DNA of 45,461 bases from Opitutales bacterium (GTDB lineage: Bacteria; Verrucomicrobiota; Verrucomicrobiia; Opitutales; Coraliomargaritaceae), in NCBI GenBank assembly GCA_030729385.1, contig JANQXM010000004.1, positions 1-45,461 of the forward strand, in the 5' to 3' direction. Made by a program: the position numbers and the translations under genes. The stretch's first letter is position 1. Each line of letters starts with the position of its first letter. Below are positions 19,487 to 28,794 of the stretch, one piece after another. Under the pieces are notes generated by a model that saw only the letters and a program-made list of their open reading frames with translations, had not been told where the DNA came from and searched no databases.

Positions 19487-20097
19487 GAAAAATCACTACC
19501 CATCAAATCACGTAGGCTCTCACGCCCACGCGCGATTCTACTTTTGACAGTGCCCACGCTGATATCGAGTTGTTGGGCGATCTCCTCATAGCTCATATTC
19601 TTCACATTGCGCAAAATTAAGACCTCTTTGTGCTTTTCATTCAAGTCACCCATACACTCTGAAACGCGATTCACAAACTCTTGCGTAACAGCAGCTTCAG
19701 CTGGATTTTCTCCTGCGCAAGGCATCACATTCTCTAAAGTGAGGTCTCCATCAGCGCTCAAAGGCTGATCCAGCGATATGGAGTAGTCCCGCTTACGGCG
19801 AAACCAGTACCAATAGCGATTATGAGCCAAATTGGTCGCGATTTGATAGAGCCAAGTAGAAAAGGCGGCGTCGCCTCGGAAACTCTCAAGTCCGCGGTGT
19901 GCGCGGATGAAGGCATCTTGCGTCACCTCCTCAGCATCTTGTTTATTCTTAAGGAGTTGTGAAACACGAGCAAAGATGCGATCGTAGTAGCGAGCGACTA
20001 TATCATTATACGCCGCTACATCACCATTCTTGATGCGCTCAATAAGAAGATCGTCAGGGTTAATTGTATCAGTCTTAGTAGTCATTATGGGGTTCAT
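19483..20097 (-). CDS. ECF (sigma-70 family) RNA polymerase sigma factor
   Basis: A 204-aa sigma factor with only regions 2 and 4. Region 2 spans about residues 25-95 and includes QDAEEVTQDAFIRAHRGLES and FSTWLYQIATNLAHNRYW. Region 4 (about 145-200) has YEEIAQQLDISVGTVKSRIA, the helix-turn-helix that reads the -35 element. It is RpoE-like in arrangement and is followed by its likely anti-sigma factor with a 4-nt overlap. An internal ATG at 20085 would remove four residues and cannot be excluded. Possible self-controlled promoter sequences lie just upstream. Confidence 0.93.
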   Translation of the reverse strand: MNPIMTTKTDTINPDDLLIERIKNGDVAAYNDIVARYYDRIFARVSQLLKNKQDAEEVTQDAFIRAHRGLESFRGDAAFSTWLYQIATNLAHNRYWYWFRRKRDYSISLDQPLSADGDLTLENVMPCAGENPAEAAVTQEFVNRVSECMGDLNEKHKEVLILRNVKNMSYEEIAQQLDISVGTVKSRIARGRESLRDLMGSDFS

Positions 20098-20106
20098 GTA
20101 AGGTAG

Positions 20107-20131
20107 ATCGTTGAAACCTTAGATTTGTTCC
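20107..20131 (-). promoter_or_regulatory. Possible ECF-type promoter of the sigma factor gene
   Basis: On the minus strand GGAAC (20131-20127) is followed after 16 nt by CGAT (20110-20107). This resembles the GGAAC/CGTN pattern of many ECF promoters and would fit self-regulation. The -10 element is only about 9 nt from the annotated ATG, so the transcript would be almost leaderless or would start translation at 20085. The assignment rests on two short matches. Confidence 0.35.
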
Positions 20132-20219
20132 AAGAAAAGACGTTCAAATAAAAGAAAAATATCTTTTCCTAAACTTGACAAGAAAGGCCTTCCCCCCTTC
20201 CATCCTGCGCTTCTAAAGA

Positions 20220-20295
20220 GGGCCGTTAGCTCAATCGGTAGAGCAGTTGACTTTTAATCAATTGGTTCGGGGTTCAAGTCCCCGACGGCCTACCA
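20220..20295 (+). tRNA. tRNA-Lys (anticodon UUU)
   Basis: The cloverleaf is complete. The 7-bp acceptor stem pairs 20220-20226 with ACGGCCT at 20285-20291 (with a G-U first pair). The D arm is GCTC/GAGC. The anticodon stem GTTGA/TCAAT closes the loop CTTTTAA with anticodon TTT. The T arm is GGGG/CCCC around TTCAAGT. The discriminator is A, and CCA is encoded (20293-20295). A TTGACA at 20175-20180 is a possible -35 element, without a convincing -10. Confidence 0.97.
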
Positions 20296-20301
20296 CTTTT
20301 G

Positions 20302-20337
20302 AAAAGCCCGTGGATTTTGAATCTGCGGGCTTTTTTT
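20302..20337 (+). terminator. Intrinsic terminator after tRNA-Lys
   Basis: The stem AAAAGCCCG pairs with CGGGCTTTT across a 16-nt loop that contributes further weak pairs, and a T run follows. It lies 6 nt after the tRNA. The mirror-image A tract means it may also end transcription from the opposite strand, although the gene there (20345-21544) reads toward it. Confidence 0.88.
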
Positions 20338-20344
20338 GCGATTA

Positions 20345-21544
20345 CTATCCCGCCGCGGCCTCTCCTGCCACGGTGCCGGTCGCAAAGCAACCTTGGATCA
20401 GAAAGCCACCGGTAGGCGCCTCCCAGTCGATCATTTCACCAGCACAATACACGCCCGGTAGTTCGCGAATCATTAATTGTGTATCCAGCGCTGACCAAGG
20501 CACACCGCCACTACTTGAGATCGCTTCCTCAATCGGACGCGCGCTCTTTAACGGTATGCGACAGGCCTTGGCTGCCCTCGCAAGGGCTTCAGCTGAATCA
20601 AATTCGCCGTAATACTGCCGCAGAATAGCACACATCGGTTCAGTCAATTTCCAGCGCAGGCGCGCCTCTTTATAAAAGTCACGCCTCGCGGACTGCATTT
20701 TATTCACCATATGCTCAACAGTGAACATCGGTTTAAAATCAATCACGATCTCCGGCGTCTCCATTGCGCGCAACACGCGACCCAATTGATAGATAGGCGC
20801 TCCCTCAAAACCATACCGAGTCACCATGAGCTCACCGTTCAATGCGACATCACCCGCGGAGATCTTCAAGTGATGCAACGGTTGCCCCTCTGCAATCTCC
20901 CGCGTGGCATCGGTCCAATCGCACTCCCACCCGCAGTTGGCTGCCTGCAACGGGTGGATTGACACACCCATACCCTCAACAACATCAGACCATCCACCGT
21001 CGGATCCCGTTTGCGGCCAAGAGCCGCCGCCCAAAGCTAGCACCACCGCATCGTGAGTTCGCGTCACACTTTGCTCCCGCACATTAAAATCGAGTTCGAT
21101 TTGATCAGACTGACGTCGTAAGCCACACCAGCGATGATTCATAGCGAAGGTCACATCCAAGGATTTCAACTTCATGACCCAACGTCGCAACAAAGGCGCC
21201 GCTTTTTTAGACTCAGGAAAGACCTTTCCCCCGGAAGCAACAAAGGTCTCAACTCCTAGGTCGGCAGCCCATTTCCTCAAGGCCACATTATCAAACTGCT
21301 CCAATATCTGCGCCCAACGCTCCACTGGTAAATCCGCCCCAGAGTATTTCGACAAAAACACATCCTTCGCCGCATCATTGGTCAGATTAAGCCCACTCTT
21401 CCCTGCCACTAAAAACTTACGACCGACGGAAGGCTTATGATCATAAAGCGTCACCTGCGCGCCACTTATCGCGGCGACTTCAGCCGCGCGCATACCTGCA
21501 GGGCCGCCACCGATCACTGCAACAGATCTAGTTCGCGTCATCAT
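20345..21544 (-). CDS. NAD(P)/FAD-dependent oxidoreductase, HI0933/BaiN-like flavoprotein
   Basis: A 399-aa flavoprotein. The N-terminal dinucleotide-binding fold has [11 protein letters not shown] at about residues 12-22, followed by the [16 protein letters not shown] block (about 41-56), which is typical of the HI0933-like branch. The C-terminus repeats the family pattern with [20 protein letters not shown] (about residues 365-384), where FAD contacts are made. The branch with the shortened length matches what is described as the TIGR03862 flavoprotein group; the substrate is unknown. It follows the LolA-like gene by 31 nt and may share its transcript. Confidence 0.88.
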   Translation of the reverse strand: MMTRTRSVAVIGGGPAGMRAAEVAAISGAQVTLYDHKPSVGRKFLVAGKSGLNLTNDAAKDVFLSKYSGADLPVERWAQILEQFDNVALRKWAADLGVETFVASGGKVFPESKKAAPLLRRWVMKLKSLDVTFAMNHRWCGLRRQSDQIELDFNVREQSVTRTHDAVVLALGGGSWPQTGSDGGWSDVVEGMGVSIHPLQAANCGWECDWTDATREIAEGQPLHHLKISAGDVALNGELMVTRYGFEGAPIYQLGRVLRAMETPEIVIDFKPMFTVEHMVNKMQSARRDFYKEARLRWKLTEPMCAILRQYYGEFDSAEALARAAKACRIPLKSARPIEEAISSSGGVPWSALDTQLMIRELPGVYCAGEMIDWEAPTGGFLIQGCFATGTVAGEAAAG

Positions 21545-21575
21545 GACTGCTCAGAAATCAGCACCGAACGCATGC

Positions 21576-22304
21576 CTACTTTGGCATTGTAAAATAAAAG
21601 CTCAACAAGCCGGGATTCGCGGTGATATTCTCAACCTTCACAGTGGACACCACCGAATCGCCCACTCGATTCTCTATCTCAAAAGCGAACGGATAGCCCT
21701 GAACCTCACGATAATCACGGTAGTAAGTGCTTAAAATCACTTCATCTTGATCATTCAATAACTCCCGCTTTAAAACATACGGCTCTTGAGCATCTAGATA
21801 GTAACGAGATCGCTGCCCGTTTGACTCACGCACATAATAAACAAATACGTTCTGCGCTTCCACGGTATCGCGACCGACCATCTCGACGTCATTGTAACGA
21901 TTCTGCAAGTGATGAAATAACGGACTATCAAAAGTAGCTTCGTTCTTCACGATTTGTAATTCTCCCTTTGTCAGCAAGCGAGTCGTCACCTCTGTGCCAT
22001 CCTGAACCTGCATCCAACCAGTCCTGCCATCATAGCCTATGGTCACACTGTTTTCGCCCAGACCCAAACGATAACGGATCGAATTCGGCCGCTTCTTGCG
22101 CAGCAAAAACTCATGAGTGTTCCCATCTTGAGTTTGCGTCCCTTCGATACTGATCGAACTCAGAGCTGTCGCATCACGCCCACCACCATAAGCCTCGGTG
22201 TAACGCTGAAGCGCACGCTGCATCACATAAGAATCCGTTTGCGCGGATAGCACCCCAACCATTGAGGTGAAGACTAAAATCCAACTAATAAAGTGAATAC
22301 GCAT
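21576..22304 (-). CDS. Secreted LolA-like outer membrane lipoprotein-sorting family protein
   Basis: From the ATG at 22304 the product is 242 aa with a clean signal peptide (MRIHFISWILVFTSMVGVLS, cleaved near LSA-Q). An earlier in-frame ATG at 22385 would add a second hydrophobic stretch and is less likely. The mature part is beta-rich and follows the LolA/LolB-like half-barrel pattern often annotated as outer membrane lipoprotein-sorting protein, with phrases such as KRPNSIRYRLGLGENSVTIG and GYDGRTGWMQ. Such proteins bind lipids or lipid-modified proteins in the periplasm. True LolA function is not shown; the call is by fold-like features only. Confidence 0.6.
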   Translation of the reverse strand: MRIHFISWILVFTSMVGVLSAQTDSYVMQRALQRYTEAYGGGRDATALSSISIEGTQTQDGNTHEFLLRKKRPNSIRYRLGLGENSVTIGYDGRTGWMQVQDGTEVTTRLLTKGELQIVKNEATFDSPLFHHLQNRYNDVEMVGRDTVEAQNVFVYYVRESNGQRSRYYLDAQEPYVLKRELLNDQDEVILSTYYRDYREVQGYPFAFEIENRVGDSVVSTVKVENITANPGLLSFYFTMPK

Positions 22305-22412
22305 AAGGCAAAATATCTTCATTGTATTTGAAACTAGCAAGCACAGTAGCGAACATATTAGACCATACATGATCGAAGCGAACAACCACCCTTACCCGAC
22401 ACACCATCGCAG

Positions 22413-23456
22413 ATGCCACTGACCACACAAACTAAAACCTTTCAGCGTTTACTCGCTGATTGGTATGCGACGGCTCAGCGACCGCTACCTTGGCGCACGA
22501 AGCCCTCGATCTACCGCACGGTTGTCTCGGAGTTAATGGCACAACAGACGCAGATCAAAACCATGCTGCCCTATTTCGAGCGATGGATGCAGCGCTTTCC
22601 TGACTTCAAAGCACTCGCCGATGCCAGCAGCGAGGACGTGCTCAAACACTGGGAGGGTCTCGGCTATTACAGTCGTGCACGTAACCTACACAAACTCGCC
22701 AAGGAATACATTGCGCTGGAAAAGAAACCCAACTCCGCCGCTGAATGGCAAACTCTACCGGGCATCGGTCCCTACACCTCGGCAGCCATCAGCTCAATCG
22801 CTCAAGGTCAACCCGCCGCAGTGGTCGATGGCAACGTCGTCCGTATACTCGCCCGGCTGACCAATGACCAGAGAAGCTTCAAAAGCAACGGAGATGCGGT
22901 CAAAGCCTTCACAGCTCTAGCAGATCAAGTGCTCAACCGCGAACAACCTGGCGAGCACAACCAAGCCATGATGGAGCTGGGTGCGACCATCTGCCTAAAG
23001 CATAATCCACTCTGCACCAGCTGTCCAGTTGTCGAGTTTTGCAAGGGTTCCGCCAGCGGCAGCCCAGAAACGATTCCAAAAATCCAGCGCAAAGCCACGG
23101 TCCAAGTGGAAGTCGATCGCTTCTGGATAACAGATCAGAACAAGGTGCTACTCCACCTAAACCCGCTCGATTCCAAACAGCTCGCCGGACAATACGAGCT
23201 CCCGAACCACGACCACCTCGGTCTACCACGCCCCGCCGACAAACCCTTGCTGACTAAAATGCGCTCGATCACGCACCATCGGATCAAAGAGCGCATACAT
23301 CTCCTGCATGCAAACACAGCTCTGATCAAGCACATCGAGCAAGCCCCCACCTTATACTGGGTGCCAGAGGATGCCCTCCATAGTATAACACTTTCAGGAC
23401 CGCATCGCCGCTGGCTACCCGAAATCGTCCTCAAATCACCTTCCAGCACGACCTAA
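22413..23456 (+). CDS. mutY: A/G-specific adenine glycosylase
   Basis: Removes adenine mispaired with 8-oxoguanine and so prevents G:C to T:A changes. The 347-aa protein has normal length. The helix-hairpin-helix reads LPGIGPYTSAAISSIA (about residues 113-128). Glu40 in SELMAQQTQ and Asp139 in VVDGNV match the two catalytic residues. The [4Fe-4S] loop is Cys194-X6-Cys201-X2-Cys204-X5-Cys210. The C-terminal third (about 225-345) is the Nudix-like domain that senses 8-oxoG, weakly conserved as usual. It is divergent from the LolA-like gene. Confidence 0.95.
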   Translation: MPLTTQTKTFQRLLADWYATAQRPLPWRTKPSIYRTVVSELMAQQTQIKTMLPYFERWMQRFPDFKALADASSEDVLKHWEGLGYYSRARNLHKLAKEYIALEKKPNSAAEWQTLPGIGPYTSAAISSIAQGQPAAVVDGNVVRILARLTNDQRSFKSNGDAVKAFTALADQVLNREQPGEHNQAMMELGATICLKHNPLCTSCPVVEFCKGSASGSPETIPKIQRKATVQVEVDRFWITDQNKVLLHLNPLDSKQLAGQYELPNHDHLGLPRPADKPLLTKMRSITHHRIKERIHLLHANTALIKHIEQAPTLYWVPEDALHSITLSGPHRRWLPEIVLKSPSSTT

Positions 23457-23594
23457 ATACAATTAGGGAACTAAGGTTGAGAGTTGCGTGTCTCCAGCAG
23501 TTCGTCGATATTGCCCCCAATTGAAACAAGTCCCCTATTTTCAACGCTTCATATATTCAACTTTCGATATTTTTAGCGTTTCAGCATTAAGAAC

Positions 23595-25298
23595 ATGAAT
23601 CTCAGCAGCCTCTACAGCGACCTCAGCGAAGAACAGATCGAATTGATCCAAGCACTTCCACGCTCTGAACGACTTTTACAAATCGCCACCATACGTAACG
23701 TATCGACCCGTGACATGGTCAACGACGTGGCTGAACGAGCAGGCATTCCCGTCCTAGAGGAGATCCAGCTGATTGATAACCCCACTGCTACGCTGCCACT
23801 TCGCCTCATCCACGAATACCAATGCGTGCCGGTGCGGACGACCGAGGTCGATTCAGATGCTGACGTCGCCGAAGAAACTTCACCTAACACGCAGCCCATT
23901 CCACTCGTCACTCTCTGGCCACCTGATGCCAAAATGGATCGCTGGATCTACGCCGTCAGTGGTCGCAAACCGGAATGGCACCTCGGCAACCCTGATCAAG
24001 TCATCCACACCATCACCCAACGCTTCGGAGTCGGCGCAGGCAGCCTCGACGAGTCCGACATCGTCAACGACGTGGATGATGAGGAAGATGCAGAAGATGA
24101 AGATGCAGCCGTCATCCGCTTCGTGAACGAAGTTGTCCACAAAGCCGTGACTGACCGCGCGACCGACATCCATTTCGAGCCACACCGGGACGCCCTACAG
24201 ATCCGCTACCGTATCGACGGCGAGCTCGTGCCCGTTCGCGTGCCGGACAACTTGATCAAATTCCAAGGCGCGATCATTTCCCGCCTAAAGATCATGGCGA
24301 AGCTCAATATCTCCGAAAAACGCCGCCCACAAGACGGACGTATTTCCTTCGGAGCCGGCGAGGGTGAGCTCGACATTCGTATTTCCACCTTCCCCACGAT
24401 GTATGGGGAAAGCGTCAGTCTTCGTCTGCTCAACCAGAAGTCGAAACCACTCTCCATGCGCGAGCTCGGTCTCGCCCCCGACGAAGAAAAACACGTCGAG
24501 CGCCACCTCGCCTCGCCGCACGGCATCATTCTTGTCACTGGTCCAACCGGTTCCGGTAAATCAACCTCGTTGACCGCGTTCATCCGCCTGATCAACAAGC
24601 CCGAGCGCCGTATCATCACTGTGGAGGACCCGGTCGAGTATGAAGTTCCCGGCGTCAACCAAACACAGGTCCACTCCGAAATCGGACTCACTTTCGCCAC
24701 TTCGCTGCGTGCCGTCTTACGCCAAGACCCCGACGTCATCATGGTCGGGGAAATTCGTGACCGTGAAACTGCCGATATCGCGATTCGTGCCTCGCTTACA
24801 GGTCACTTGGTGCTCAGCACGCTACACACCAACGACGCCCCCGGCGCGCTGACCCGTTTGGTCGATATGGACATCGAGCCATTCCTGATCGCCTCCTCCG
24901 TCGAAATGATCATCGCACAACGTCTAGTCCGTCGCCTTTGCCCGAACTGCGCGCAACCCGGCAACTTCGACCCTAAACACGTCGCCAGCTGCCTCACTGC
25001 GATGCGCATCAACCAGAGCGAAGCACAATTTGGGCACCTCGCCAAAAATGCCATCGGCTGTGAGCGTTGCCGCAAACTCGGTTTCCGCGGTCGTGTCGCT
25101 ATTTTCGAAATCCTTCGCGTCACAGAAGAGATCCACGAGCACATCGTCAAACGCGACTCTTCACGCCTCATTCGCCAAACGGCCATCAAACAAGGCATGC
25201 GCTCCCTCCAACAAAGCGGCTGGGAACACATCAAGAACGGCAGCACCACCTTCGAAGAAGTCATGCGCTTCGCCGAGCTCGAGAGCGAAGAAGGGTAA
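23595..25298 (+). CDS. Type II secretion/type IV pilus assembly ATPase GspE/PilB-like
   Basis: A hexameric ATPase that powers pseudopilus or pilus assembly from the cytoplasmic face. The protein has 567 aa. The N-terminal domain (about 1-150) is followed by an unusually acidic linker near residues 155-175 ([12 protein letters not shown]). The catalytic part has the conserved [20 protein letters not shown] segment, Walker [10 protein letters not shown] at residues 316-324, the Asp box with [19 protein letters not shown], Walker B with [18 protein letters not shown], and the tetracysteine zinc motif (CPNC and CERC). No other gsp or pil gene is nearby. The next gene is a secreted protein, which could be a client. 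Confidence 0.93.
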   Translation: MNLSSLYSDLSEEQIELIQALPRSERLLQIATIRNVSTRDMVNDVAERAGIPVLEEIQLIDNPTATLPLRLIHEYQCVPVRTTEVDSDADVAEETSPNTQPIPLVTLWPPDAKMDRWIYAVSGRKPEWHLGNPDQVIHTITQRFGVGAGSLDESDIVNDVDDEEDAEDEDAAVIRFVNEVVHKAVTDRATDIHFEPHRDALQIRYRIDGELVPVRVPDNLIKFQGAIISRLKIMAKLNISEKRRPQDGRISFGAGEGELDIRISTFPTMYGESVSLRLLNQKSKPLSMRELGLAPDEEKHVERHLASPHGIILVTGPTGSGKSTSLTAFIRLINKPERRIITVEDPVEYEVPGVNQTQVHSEIGLTFATSLRAVLRQDPDVIMVGEIRDRETADIAIRASLTGHLVLSTLHTNDAPGALTRLVDMDIEPFLIASSVEMIIAQRLVRRLCPNCAQPGNFDPKHVASCLTAMRINQSEAQFGHLAKNAIGCERCRKLGFRGRVAIFEILRVTEEIHEHIVKRDSSRLIRQTAIKQGMRSLQQSGWEHIKNGSTTFEEVMRFAELESEEG

Positions 25299-25378
25299 GT
25301 TCACTACGAAGCATTTCACAGGAAAGAAGAGAATCAACTTCCCTAATCAATCTAAAGTTGCTAATTTCGCGCGAATTG

Positions 25379-26662
25379 ATGCAACGATTACGCATATTAC
25401 TCAGCATAGCACTCTTCACGTCTGCATGGACGACAACTAAAGCTGCGACATTTGACGGGTTTGTTTATCAAGACCTAGGTAGCTACGTCAAAATCACTGG
25501 ATATAGTCCTTCTACAAGTCTGAATGTAACCGTCCCTGCCACAATCAACGGCGACCCAGTCACAATTATCGGCGACTACGCATTTCAAGGAAAAAGCACG
25601 ATTACTCAGATTCTGCTGCCAGACAGCATTATAGAAATTGGTCAGCACGCTTTCGCATTTACAGCAATCGAGAGCATTACAATTCCGGACACCGTAACCA
25701 CAGTGGGTAGGGCCATCTGCTTAGCCTGTGGAACACTCACCGAGATCCTAGTTGAGCCAACAAGCACATCATTCACCAGTATAGACGGCGTGCTATTCAG
25801 CTTTGACCAAACAGTCTTGGTTGAATTCCCAGGAGGCTATCTAAGCGATACATATACCATACCCCAAAGCGTCACTTTAATTGACGAAATCGCGATTGAG
25901 CCAGGTCTTGCACTCAAAAACATCCACGTAGAGTCTGGAAATAATTCATATTCAAGTATCGATGGCGTCCTCTTTAACAAAGCGCAGGCAACTCTGATTA
26001 TCTATCCGGCAAATCGCGAACACTCCAGTTATCAAATTCCTGATAGTGTAAATATCATCGATCAATTTGCTTTTAATTACGTAGAAAATCTCGAGCGAGT
26101 TTTGATTCCAGCGAGTGTATCCGCCTTAGAATATCAAGCATTTTTGGGCTGCGATAACCTCGAGGAGCTTTACTTTCTCGGCGACGCCCCTACTGCGACT
26201 GCATCTAGTATCTTTTTATTCGTTCCAGGTGACGCATATTATTTCAGTGACAGCACAGGCTACACCTCCCCCACATGGGCAGGCTTAACTACAATCGACA
26301 TGGGAGTCCGCACTGAAGCCAAGGAGTGGCTCATCCAAAATGATCTGGTATACAATATAGACTTAGCCACCACGTTAAATGAATCAGGTAAGCCCCTCTT
26401 ACTGTCCTATGCGCTCGACCTACCGCAGAACTTAAACGGGATGCCAGAGGCAGTTCAGGCAGAAAGCACCCTGCTATACACATTTTTTGCTGATCGTTCC
26501 GACGTGAATTATTCTCCACTAACGAAAACATCCCTCGAGGACGACTGGACATCAAACGGAGTCACACTTTCTGCGAAGGATAGTCAAGGATATCGAACCG
26601 CATCTATCAATACGAGCGAAAGCTCTGGATTCCTTAAACTTGATCTTTCGTTGATCGAATAA
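25379..26662 (+). CDS. Secreted BspA-like leucine-rich-repeat protein
   Basis: The ATG at 25379 gives 427 aa with a signal peptide (MQRLRILLSIALFTSAWTT, cleaved near TKA); an open frame continues upstream into gspE in another frame and is not coding. Residues about 60-310 contain BspA-type LRR_5 repeats (phrases such as IPDTVTTVGRAICLACGTL and IPASVSALEYQAFLGCDNL), with two copies of a SIDGVLF motif between repeats. The last 110 residues (starting near TEAKEWLIQNDLVY) match a C-terminal module that I associate with secreted verrucomicrobial proteins. The region is clearly more AT-rich than gspE and may have been acquired separately. Function is unknown; adhesion or binding is common for the fold. 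Confidence 0.8.
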   Translation: MQRLRILLSIALFTSAWTTTKAATFDGFVYQDLGSYVKITGYSPSTSLNVTVPATINGDPVTIIGDYAFQGKSTITQILLPDSIIEIGQHAFAFTAIESITIPDTVTTVGRAICLACGTLTEILVEPTSTSFTSIDGVLFSFDQTVLVEFPGGYLSDTYTIPQSVTLIDEIAIEPGLALKNIHVESGNNSYSSIDGVLFNKAQATLIIYPANREHSSYQIPDSVNIIDQFAFNYVENLERVLIPASVSALEYQAFLGCDNLEELYFLGDAPTATASSIFLFVPGDAYYFSDSTGYTSPTWAGLTTIDMGVRTEAKEWLIQNDLVYNIDLATTLNESGKPLLLSYALDLPQNLNGMPEAVQAESTLLYTFFADRSDVNYSPLTKTSLEDDWTSNGVTLSAKDSQGYRTASINTSESSGFLKLDLSLIE

Positions 26663-26705
26663 TTAAAGCCGACCTCGATCTTATTTTTTAGCCTTCAAAA
26701 ACGAG

Positions 26706-27005
26706 TTAATCCTCCACTCGAGGCTTCTTCATTCTCACTCCGGGCTTCGCGATCAGTTCGACATAGCAGGTTTCACCACCGTCTCCAAGGACTTGGGCAA
26801 CCGCTTTCGAGACCTTGGTCACGTGCGTCGATTCAGCGGTTTCAGCAGTCACGCCGACCTTGCAATCGAAATCCCAAAAGTCCACACCCTCGGGCAGCTT
26901 CTTGCTACGCTCGCGCTTGATGTATTTATTCACATCGCCTTGGATGGATTCCACCAAACGTGCAGGATTGATCTTCGGGTGCGTCAAAGGAAAGGTCTTC
27001 TTCAT
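26706..27005 (-). CDS. Conserved hypothetical protein, DUF6172-like
   Basis: A 99-aa soluble protein beginning MKKTFPLTHPKINPARLVES and containing KLPEGVDFWDFDCKVG. I recall this N-terminal pattern from a small conserved family (DUF6172) of unknown function, but that link is from memory. It is rich in Lys and ends with a basic tail. It lies downstream of the toxin gene on the same strand with 63 nt between. No signal peptide or membrane segment is present. Confidence 0.65.
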   Translation of the reverse strand: MKKTFPLTHPKINPARLVESIQGDVNKYIKRERSKKLPEGVDFWDFDCKVGVTAETAESTHVTKVSKAVAQVLGDGGETCYVELIAKPGVRMKKPRVED

Positions 27006-27068
27006 AGACCGAAGGAGCGTCTAGGCTTCTTCAAGAAACGCAACTGCGAACCTTTACGCCCGAAATGA

Positions 27069-27506
27069 TCAATCCGCGACCAGAGGATGCCTCCACTTCA
27101 AACCTTTGAAGCGCGCGAAATCGCTGTCGGTAGATACCCATTCACAATCATACTCTATCGCGAGTGCAGCATGCCATGCGTCGGCCACTAATTTACCGGT
27201 AGCTGGAAGCTCTTTGCAGAGCGATTGGAAAATCAACCAATTACGTTCCGAGGGACGGAGAATACAGGCTTGTGGACAGGCGCGCAAATTTTCACAAAAA
27301 CGCAAAGCGACCTCCACTGGAGTTGGTTGCTTAAAGACACGCGGATTCGTCACAATTCGAACGAAACCACTGAGCACTGCTTCAGAAAGTCCAAATGCTT
27401 CCACCCCAGTGGCCAACTCTGTCATCCAAGCAGCATAAGCTTTATGCTCAGCAATGGCATCTGGTCGATGCGCGTAGATCAACACGTTCACATCGCAGAG
27501 TTTCAT
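27069..27506 (-). CDS. VapC-like PIN-domain toxin
   Basis: A 145-aa PIN-domain ribonuclease, toxin of a type II toxin-antitoxin pair. The N-terminus KLCDVNVLIYAH carries the first conserved acidic residue (Asp5), and the C-terminal half has VADAWHAALA and STDSDFARF, which supply the further acidic residues. The length is normal for VapC proteins of this branch. It starts inside the end of the antitoxin gene (ATGA overlap at 27503-27506), as usual for such pairs. Confidence 0.88.
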   Translation of the reverse strand: MKLCDVNVLIYAHRPDAIAEHKAYAAWMTELATGVEAFGLSEAVLSGFVRIVTNPRVFKQPTPVEVALRFCENLRACPQACILRPSERNWLIFQSLCKELPATGKLVADAWHAALAIEYDCEWVSTDSDFARFKGLKWRHPLVAD

Positions 27507-27751
27507 TGCCCGTAGATTCCTTCGTCTTCTGCTGCCAGTAAATCACTTGGTCTGTCCAAGTTCACTCCAGTCTGCAGACCACCTTCTCCAAAAGTAATCA
27601 GCTCAAAAGACGCCGCAGTAGATGCCCTCTCACTGCGTAAGGCCGCACGACCAGCATCTGCAAGAAAAGCACTGAGGCTCAAGCCCTTACGCTTAGCAGT
27701 GGACCGAAGATTCTCCGCTAACTCATCATCCAGTATGATACTAGTCCTCAT
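27503..27751 (-). CDS. VapB-like ribbon-helix-helix antitoxin
   Basis: An 82-aa protein. Residues 1-40 (RTSIILDDELAENLRSTAKR) match a ribbon-helix-helix DNA-binding fold: a short beta strand, then two helices. Residues 50-82, ending in DLLAAEDEGIYGQ, would wrap and block the toxin. The start codon lies 1 nt after a perfect 17-bp palindrome that is the likely self-repression operator. No Shine-Dalgarno sequence can fit there. Confidence 0.85.
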   Translation of the reverse strand: MRTSIILDDELAENLRSTAKRKGLSLSAFLADAGRAALRSERASTAASFELITFGEGGLQTGVNLDRPSDLLAAEDEGIYGQ

Positions 27752-27752
27752 A

Positions 27753-27769
27753 AGTAATACCGTATTACT
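27753..27769 (-). promoter_or_regulatory. Perfect palindromic operator of the VapBC-like pair
   Basis: AGTAATAC at 27753-27760 and GTATTACT at 27762-27769 are exact reverse complements around one base. The site ends 1 nt before the antitoxin ATG and overlaps the likely -10 (27764-27759, TACGGT on the minus strand; TTGACA at 27786-27781 with 16-nt spacing). Binding of the antitoxin here would block transcription. With this promoter the mRNA would begin at or next to the ATG, that is, be leaderless. Confidence 0.75.
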
Positions 27770-27875
27770 ATCTCAGCCAATGTCAAGATCATCCTATTCG
27801 ATGAGAATCGGTCACGTGTCGTGCGCCCACTGAATCAGGCTTGCGAACACCCGCTAGTCGATACTGTTTAGAGGC

Positions 27876-28739
27876 ATGAAACTCACTGCCGTTGTTTATC
27901 TACAAACTGGACTTGCTGATGCGGCAGCGGAATTGGCTGCGCAGTTTGGAGTGCCATTCGTGGATGGGGTGCATTTAAACGGCGCCAAGACAAAATATTT
28001 ACAGGCATTCCTCACGGAGCACGCTGGGGATACCACTGGCGCGAGTGCATTCGTCATGGATGCAGACGGGTTAAAACTATATGCGCTCGGGGCGAACTAC
28101 GGCGTGGCGATTGCGGCGGATTTTTATGGGGCAACGGTGACGTATCGCCGCAAACTCGGCGGCGGCAAAGGGCAAATGATTGCCAAAGCGGTCGGTCTTC
28201 GCTCGGGGCTATCTCCACGGGTGCTGGATGCCACCGCTGGCTTGGGCGGCGATGCATTTGTTCTAGCGAGCCTCGGGTGCCAAGTAACCATGCTGGAGCG
28301 TGCGCCCGAAGTGCGGGCTTTGTTATCCGCTGGCTTGGACCAAGCTAGAAATTTTGCGCAGCGTGAAGATGCCGAACTGGGCGACATCCTGGAGCGAATG
28401 CAATTAGTGCACGCCGACTCTCACGAATATTTAAAAAACATAGAGGTCTCGGATCGTCCGGATGTGATTTACCTCGATCCGATGTTTCCAGAGCGGACCA
28501 AAGGAGCGATGGTCAAAAAGGAGATGCGGGTCTTTCATGATCTAGTTGGAGCGGACCTTGATGCAGATGGCTTGCTCGACCTCGCGATGGCTCAAGCGCG
28601 CTACCGTGTAGTGGTGAAACGCCCACGAATTGCGCCAACTCTAGGCGATTCAAAGCCGAACCACGTGCTGGAAGGCAAAAGCAACCGCTACGACATCTAC
28701 ACGATTGCGAAGATGCCGGATGATTTAGGGCGCAAATAG
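27876..28739 (+). CDS. rsmJ: 16S rRNA (guanine(1516)-N(2))-methyltransferase
   Basis: Class I SAM methyltransferase that makes m2G1516 (E. coli numbering) in the 3' minor domain of 16S rRNA. The 287-aa protein has the family's normal length. The SAM-binding motif I is [15 protein letters not shown] (about residues 115-129), and the family signature [20 protein letters not shown] (about 198-217) and [10 protein letters not shown] (about 245-254) follow. It leads a run of four closely spaced plus-strand genes and is divergent from the VapBC-like pair. Confidence 0.93.
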   Translation: MKLTAVVYLQTGLADAAAELAAQFGVPFVDGVHLNGAKTKYLQAFLTEHAGDTTGASAFVMDADGLKLYALGANYGVAIAADFYGATVTYRRKLGGGKGQMIAKAVGLRSGLSPRVLDATAGLGGDAFVLASLGCQVTMLERAPEVRALLSAGLDQARNFAQREDAELGDILERMQLVHADSHEYLKNIEVSDRPDVIYLDPMFPERTKGAMVKKEMRVFHDLVGADLDADGLLDLAMAQARYRVVVKRPRIAPTLGDSKPNHVLEGKSNRYDIYTIAKMPDDLGRK

Positions 28740-28794
28740 TAAAATTTTGGCAACGGGCTTTGACCTTCGTGGGAAAATAGTGCGGATTCCTGCT

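Noticed and set aside
25067-25378. In-frame upstream extension of the LRR protein (104 codons)
   Set aside because: It overlaps the conserved C-terminal part of gspE in another frame; the signal peptide begins exactly at the ATG at 25379.
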